Positions 55,373 to 64,000 of a stretch of DNA of 64,000 nucleotides are shown piece by piece. The notes beneath the pieces are model-generated. The model saw only the letters and a list, made by a program, of their open reading frames with translations, made no database searches and was not told the DNA's origin. The position numbers and the translations under genes are program-made. This stretch comes from Urophycis tenuis (lineage: Eukaryota > Chordata > Actinopteri > Gadiformes > Phycidae): the NCBI GenBank assembly GCA_036785325.1, contig JAXIVH010000010.1, forward strand, positions 1,361,163 to 1,425,162, given 5' to 3'. Each line of letters starts with the position of its first letter. Within the stretch, counting starts at the first letter, position 1.

Positions 55373-56059
55373 GGCCTCAGCGCCCTCAGAGTCCCTCTGG
55401 ATCCAGAGGGACTCCTGGCCAGAGCGGGCGTCCTACGCCCAAGACAGAGACACGCATCACGCCGCTTGAGAAGCACGCCGAGCAGCAGCGCCCCCTCCAG
55501 GAGGGCCCTGGGACCCCTGGGACACCTGGGACCCCGGGGACACCTGGGACCGCCCCCCCGCCCCCCGTTGACAAGCTGCTGTCGCTGGACCGCTACACGG
55601 CGCGGCGTGCTACCAGCGCTAAGCCATCCACCGACGGCACCTTGTCAATCACCGGAGCCCGTGGATCACATGCTAAAGAGTCACTAATTGGGGAGTTTAC
55701 TCACGAGGCTGTCAGGGCACGCACGCACGCACGCACGCACGCACACACACCAGGCAGGTCCCCGCGTCGCCTTGCGCTGAATAACAGCGAGCTGTCCATC
55801 ACGCCACGCGTGCGGAGCGGCAGCCGCGGGGTTTAATGGGCGGGAAAGCGCGGTAATGAGGCCTCCAGTTGTTTTTTGTTTTTTTGTTGTTGCCTGCAAA
55901 AGCAATGTGTGTTTTTTGAGCACGAAGGAGGGGCTGAATATACTGTAGTTCAGTTTAATTAGATCAGGGTTCCCCAACGTGGGCGCCACTACACAGAGAC
56001 ACCCCATCTCTCACGCTACGCAACAGACTGGATGACCGGCGCCCGGTCCGGGGTACAGC
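55373..56059. other. GC-rich unique DNA, no gene seen
   Basis: Includes a short ACACCTGGGACCCC-type repeat near 55500-55560, a (GCAC)n at 55719-55745 and, at 55963-55977, CAGGGTTCCCCAACG, resembling a hAT terminus. Confidence 0.4.
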
Positions 56060-56698
56060 GGCACACGGCTGAGACGGGGGGGCGGCCCTTAGAGATGGGG
56101 GTGGCCCTTAGAGATGGGGGCGGCCCTTAGAGACGGCGGGGCGGCCATTAGAGACGGGGGCGGTCCTTAGAGACGGGGGGCGGCCCTTAGAGACGGAGGG
56201 GGCAGCCCTTAGAAGCGGGGGCGGTCCTTAGAGAGGGGGGGGGGGGGCGGCCCTTAGAGATGGGGGCGGCCCTTAGAGATGGGGGGGCAGCCCTTAGAGA
56301 TGGGGGGGCAGCCCTTAGAGATGGGGGGGCAGCCGTTAGAGACGGGGGGCGGCCCTTAGAGACAGGGGGCGGCCCTTAGAGACGGGGGGGCGGCACTTAG
56401 AGACGGGGGGCAGCCGTTAGAGACGGGGGCGGCCCTTAGAGACAGGGGGCGGCCCTTAGAGACGGGGGGGCGGCCCTTAGAGACGGGGGCGGCCCTTAGA
56501 GACGGGGGCGGCCCTTAGAGACAGGGGGCGGCCCTTAGAGACGGGGGGGCGGCCCTTAGAGACGGGGGGGCGGCCCTTAGAGACGGGGGCGGCCCTTAGA
56601 GACAGGGGGCGGCCCTTAGAGACGGGGGGGCGGCCCTTAGAGACGGGGGCGGCCCTTAGAGACGGGGGGCAGCCGTTAGAGACGGGGGGCGGCCCTTA
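56060..56698. repeat. about 19-bp G-rich minisatellite, about 32 copies
   Basis: GAGACGGGGGCGGCCCTTA with G-run length variation (3-9 G) and CAGCC/CGGCC, ACAGG/ATGGG variants. Repeated G-runs on the plus strand make it G-quadruplex-prone. Confidence 0.95.
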
Positions 56699-59610
56699 AG
56701 AGGTGCGGAGCGTTGACCTTGACAACAGGACTACACCGGTGTGAAACCTCCGTCTCCAGGTCTGATGCCCCGCATCATGTCAGCACAGGCGTCGGCTCAA
56801 AGTACATTGACTCACACTTGCAGACGCACAGACACACAACACCACCAGAATTACACACAGCCAGAACTACACACATTGGCTCCCCCCCCCCCGCTGTTGG
56901 CTGCGAAGGGCCTGCTGATGTTTTAGTCTTATTTATGCAAATCCCATTTTGCAGCTCAGCCACAGACATATTACTCTCTCTCTGTCCCTACCTCTCTCTC
57001 TCGCTCTATTCACTGTGGGCTCACTCGCTCTCCCTCGCTCTCCCTGCCTCATCTCACGTCTGGTCGGCCTCCGTCTCAACATGGTTCTTTCAGCCTGTAT
57101 GTGTTCAATATCACAACACTGTTCTCCGGCTGCCCGCCGTATCTCTGGGAGGCCGTGCCGGGCCTGGGCGCCCTGGCGGGGGGGGGGGGGCACACTACGT
57201 GGTCCGCAAAACGCGCTCGGCGCCACAGAGAGGCCTCTCTGTCGCCGGGCGCCAGCGCACAAGTGGCGTGCACCAATTCACAGCCAATCGAGTTACACCA
57301 CAGAGGGACTCCGTGGGATCAACGGAAAACCGAATCAAACAGGAATTTCAGAGTCCGTTAAGGGCTCGGCTTGTTTGTTTTGCCCGAGATTTCACAGAAC
57401 GACGTTCCATGTGAGGGCGGCCTTCAGATGGGCCTGGAAGACACAGTAAGACACAGTGGAAACACATGAATCAACATTTAAAGTGCATCAAGGGTCCTTG
57501 ATAGAATATATTTCGGTGTGAAGGCTTGTGATGGAGCGTGCCATATGCAGAACCTAACCCAGTCAGCCCAATATCCCTCGCTCGGCTGTTCTTGACTTCA
57601 CTGAGCGCAGGGCCTGACGTAAAAAACAAACGCGCAGGAAAAAGTCAAAACAAGGGCCGGCTGCCTTCCAACCGTCTGGCGTGGCCTCCGGGGCCCCGCG
57701 GTTACACAGCTGGGAGAACGAGTAATCTCGCCCCGACCAGTTCCTACCACATACCTGCCTAGTATGTGCAGACGGCTGAGCCAAGGGAGCAGGGCCCCTC
57801 ACCGGGGCCCTCTGCAGGCCCCTCTGTGGGGCCCTCACCATGGCCCCGCCGGGGCCCGGAACACACGGCCCCTCGCTGAAGCATGTAACAAAACAAGCAC
57901 CCCCTACAGAGCGCGCACGCACCTTCGCCTGTATCACTGGCAGCATCAACACCCTTGTTCCTGCTGCTCACGAGTCACGGCAAATATTTACAGTGAGCGT
58001 CTGTGGTGTTCAGCTCCCTGCAAGCCGGCAGAGCTCCCGGCTGTGTGGCCTAACGGCCTGGTCCTTTCTATTGCGTGGCCTTTCCCTCGGCTCGACGCCG
58101 TCTGCCCCCTTGACTGGAAGTCAGGAGCCCTCCCTCTCCTCCTCAGCAGAAGGCTGTCCGTCCCCAGGAGAGGAGACATGTGTGCTGTGTCACCTCCGGT
58201 CATATCACGCCATGGCAACGCCATCTCCGTCCCAGTGTCCATCACACCGATGGAAGCGCTGTCGAAAGCCAGAGTGCAAGGAAGGGGTGTGAGGCAGACA
58301 GACCCAAGGGTGCGTGTGTCCGATACCCGCACTCATGCGGTGGGCGGGCCGGTGTCTCTTGTCCCAGACACACGATTCTGTGTGTGCGCACACACACACA
58401 CACGTTTGCACAGCTGAGTCACTAGTGACACATCTGCTGGCGTAGCCTGGGCACTGTGCCACGTGTGGAGGCCAGCCCTGGCAGCGAGACAGGCTCTCAG
58501 AACCCCCGGACGGTGTGTATCTGTGTCTCTCTCTGTCTCCCACTCACACACACACTGGACCCACACGCACTTCACCCTCCATCTCCCTCCACCAGCCGTC
58601 CGTCTGTGTGGTGGCGTCTGAGTGGGTGTGACTCGTTAACACAGATCCACTTGTCTGGTCTATATGGTTAACAACATGGACGCTCGTTAACAGGAACAAA
58701 CAGGCCATTATCTCCCCTCTCCTTCGCTGTGTGTGTGTGTGTGTGTGTGTGCGAACACAGGTAGTGTGGAACATTCAAATCTGACTACTGAAAAAAAAAG
58801 GATACTTTCACGTTCATTTTAGAAAGTCTTGGCTCAAATAACCAGACGAAGAGTTCTGTACTCCTTCCTCTTCCTCGACTCTTGACAAATGAGTCGATCC
58901 CTTCCGATCAGGGTCTCTCATCCACGACCCCCCCCCCTACAGTCGCTCCCACACTCCAGTCGCATTCCTGCTGCTTCATGCAGGCTGGAAGGACGTCTCC
59001 CTGGGGCCCAAGGCATTGTGGGAAATCTCACCGGCTGGACGGGGATGTCCAGCGGCCTCACTGATCATCAAAGTGAAGTGGAACGATGATACTTTGGTCC
59101 GGTCAAGTGGTTCTCCTCGGAGGTCTGGAGGAGGAACACGGGCCCCTTGCCTTGAGTAAAGGGGCCGTGATAACACCATTATTACTCAGGGAGGTTTTCA
59201 TTATCAGGGTGGGGTTTTTTTTCTTCCCGAGATTGTCAAACTGAAAATCCTCGAGCTGTCAAACACCAGCGAGTGAGGAGCCGGTGGGTCAGCCGGGCTC
59301 TGCGGCCCGGTGCCGTCCTCCTCCTTTTATGACGAGACGCCGAGAGCCGAGGGGGGGGTTCTGGGTTCTGGGTTCTGGGCTGAGCGGGCAGCAGAGATTT
59401 CCATCCAATGTAAATTGGAGAAACGCATGCAAAACCGGCGGCCAAACCGGCCCAGGCCCGTCAGACCCAACGCATCTCCGACTATCTGGTGCAGAAACAC
59501 AAAGCTAACTAAAGACACGTCATCACAGAGCAAAACTAACCGGCCGGAAAGAAAGTGGTCAGAGTTTGTCCCTAAATGACCCGCGACCCAGGGGTCGCTC
59601 CTGGAACCTG
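56699..59610. other. unique DNA upstream of bcl9, no gene recognised
   Basis: About 2.9 kb, GC-rich in 57100-57260 and 57640-58200 with several CpGs, plus short poly(G) at 57178-57190 and CA/GT patches at 58388-58402 and 58728-58751. ORFs of up to 233 codons match no family I know. A bcl9 promoter or first exon could be here, but I cannot point to it. Confidence 0.4.
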
Positions 59611-59612
59611 CT

Positions 59613-60423
59613 GGTACCGACACCAACGTACAGACTGGTACCGACACCAACGTACAGACTGGTACCGACACCAACGTACAGACTGGTACCGACACCAACG
59701 TACAGACTGGTACCGACACCAACGTACAGACTGGTACCGACACCAACGTACAGACTGGTACCGACACCACATACAGACTGGTACCGACACCACATACAGA
59801 CTGGTACCGACACCAACGTACAGACTGGTACCGACACCAACGTACAGACTGGTACCGACACCACATACAGACTGGTACCGACACCAACATACAGACTGGT
59901 ACCGACACCAACGTACAGACTGGTACCGACACCACATACAGACTGGTACCGACACCAACGTACAGACTGGTACCGACACCACATACAGACTGGTACCGAC
60001 ACCACATACAGACTGGTACCGACACCAACGTACAGACTGGTACCGACACCACATACAGACTGGTACCGACACCACATACAGACTGGTACCGACACCAACG
60101 TACAGACTGGTACCGACACCAACGTACAGACTGGTACCGACACCAACGTACAGACTGGTACCGACACCAACGTACAGACTGGTACCAACACCACGTACAG
60201 ACTGGTACCGACACCAACGTACAGACTGGTACCGACACCAACGTACAGACTGGTACCGACACCAACGTACAGACTGGTACCGACACCACATACAGACTGG
60301 TACCGACACCAACGTACAGACTGGTACCGACACCACATACAGACTGGTACCGACACCACATACAGACTGGTACCGACACCAACGTACAGACTGGTACCGA
60401 CACCAACGTACAGACTGGTACCT
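59613..60423. repeat. 24-bp minisatellite with GGTACC, about 34 copies
   Basis: ACTGGTACCGACACCAACGT then ACAG; a 23-bp variant reads CACCACATACAG. The two types are arranged in a non-random order. ORFs of up to 359 codons are open on both strands because of the repeat. Confidence 0.96.
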
Positions 60424-61330
60424 ACTGCTGTAACCAAGAGGCTGCCAAAAACATTTCATCTAGAGCAACAATTAATGGACTACTGTGCTTAAGGACTATA
60501 TAAATAAAACTGACTTTGAATCCAATAGGTATACGGGCTAATATCTGAACCTCTAACCTGTGCTGCTGTATAATTAAACAAACGACTTCACCAAAAAGAA
60601 CATTAAGTGTATTCTGGCTCTTGTTTCTGCCTATGACCCTTCCACTGCAGAGTATAGGGAAGCACTCTTTTTGTTAGAACCCCATACTACCTTCACCAGA
60701 AAATAATGACACATTTCTGGCCTTTCAATATGAACAAAGCTGTCTAATTACCAAGAACCATGAAGCAACAGTTCTTGGTTTATAACTCAACTCCTCTGAC
60801 TTCATAATAAATGTAAATGTGAAAACATGTTCATCTATATCTTGCACGACTCGTCCAAACCGTGGATTCCACCTGCTGGCCAGCGGTCTGGTCAACGCAC
60901 ACAAACCATACAGCGTGATGGAATGGAAAGGATGGAATAGAACCGGAACCCCACACAGCTTAAGCCACACCCCGGCGGCGGCGTGGCTGTGGATGGTTGG
61001 TACTCACCAGCCTGTGTGGCGTGGTGACTGTAGAGCCACGCTCTACCCAACGCCGCGCGGCTGCGGCTAACGCTACGAGACTATGCTACGCTGCAGCGGT
61101 CCGTCTGGGCCCGCCTGAGAGGGCAGAGCCGACAGGCCGGGCCCACCTACGCCATACCTGTCAGCCGTCCGCGTGAGGCTGGAGTGACGGGTACCGTCTC
61201 ACCAGACACGCAGACCCCTGGGCTCAGCGGTGACTCACAGCCTCACGCCGCGTCACGCAGGATCAAAACCAAAAACAAAAAGCAGCACAAACAGAGTGGT
61301 GGGTCCGAGGGCCGTCCAGCGTTACAGGAC
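60424..61330. other. unique DNA, no gene seen
   Basis: AT-rich to 60800, then mixed. Nothing assignable. Confidence 0.4.
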
Positions 61331-61336
61331 GTCAGG

Positions 61337-61420
61337 CAGAAGAACCCAGGCAGAAGAACCCAGACAGAAGAACCCAGACAGAAGAACCCAGGCAGAAGAA
61401 CCCAGACAGAAGAACCCTTT
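61337..61420. repeat. 15-bp tandem repeat
   Basis: GGCAGAAGAACCCAG and GACAGAAGAACCCAG alternate about six times. Confidence 0.92.
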
Positions 61421-61469
61421 CTGGGCGTTTCCTGCGAATAACAGGGCAGCCGGCCCGTTTGGCTGCGGG

Positions 61470-61532
61470 GCCACTCTCCGCGGGGCCACTCTCTGTGGGG
61501 CCACTCTCCGTGGGGCCACTCTTCGTGGGGCC
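61470..61532. repeat. 16-bp tandem repeat GGGGCCACTCTCCGTG
   Basis: About four copies with CGCG, TGTG, CGTG and TCGTG changes. Confidence 0.88.
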
Positions 61533-61797
61533 GCACGCCTCCGGGTCTCAAACACGAGTCTTTTGCGTCCACGTTCAGGAGCGCGTGGCGTGGCGGGTAC
61601 AGGGCACCGAAGGGACTGCACTCCAACAGTGACACTTCCACCCCGGTGGCACTGTGCTACTCAACATGTTGGGGAATCACATCCTGTTGGCTTTAAACAC
61701 GCCACGCCATTGGTCAGTTTGGTTGTGGTGTTTTTTCCCCCCCGTTTTGTGTTGAAAATGAAGCAGACTCGAACCGAGAACGCCAAGGAGAGCAGAA

Positions 61798-64000
<2,203 letters not shown>

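Noticed and set aside
54716..55836. Plus-strand ORFs of 239-353 codons (LLSAQTS, SDVSPHC and RRLSSLL repeats)
   Set aside because: The 21-bp unit is a multiple of 3, so every frame stays open. No start context, homology or non-repeat core.
59327..60492. ORFs of about 285-359 codons on both strands
   Set aside because: Products of the 24-bp minisatellite; open in several frames at once, which argues against coding.

Overview
The window is vertebrate nuclear DNA, almost certainly from a ray-finned fish. It has multi-exon genes with GT-AG introns, two single-coding-exon connexins, an acid phosphatase gene and a BCL9-type gene. By my estimate about 30% of the sequence is tandem repeat: long (CA)n, (GA)n and (GCAC)n microsatellites plus many 11-50 bp minisatellites. 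A 200-N assembly gap lies at 13801-14000. Such repeat density recalls gadiform (cod-like) genomes, but that is inference only.

Layout: 1-2465 holds repeats and unique DNA downstream of gja8. gja8 (connexin 50) is on the minus strand at 2469-3698. About 23 kb of repeat-rich DNA without a convincing gene follows, apart from a possible non-coding exon near 17 kb. gja5 (connexin 40 family) is on the plus strand at 26748-27875. acp6 (lysophosphatidic acid phosphatase type 6) is on the plus strand, with ten coding exons from 30530 to 35417 and a TATA-less promoter near 29.7 kb. bcl9 (Wnt/beta-catenin co-factor) is on the minus strand, with eight coding exons from 52600 down to 37463, tail-to-tail with acp6. 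From 52.9 to 64 kb lie more minisatellites and unique DNA upstream of the bcl9 coding start, where non-coding first exons may be hidden.

The order gja8-gja5-acp6-bcl9 is the mirror of human 1q21.1 (BCL9-ACP6-GJA5-GJA8), which supports all four names. The genes are neighbours by ancestry, not parts of one pathway: connexins form gap junctions (lens for gja8, vessel/heart/pigment cells for gja5), acp6 dephosphorylates lysophosphatidic acid, and bcl9 bridges beta-catenin to Pygopus.

I see no clearly new biological system. The most noteworthy signals are (1) the exon 9/intron 9 junction of acp6, including its splice donor, amplified into about 37 copies of a 25-bp unit; (2) a frame change at the extreme C-terminus of gja5, with the family's PDZ-ligand tail still readable in the next frame; (3) a bcl9 exon encoding a motif I know from human BCL9L but not from human BCL9; and (4) a 30-bp near-perfect palindrome carrying two opposed CCAAT boxes just upstream of gja5.
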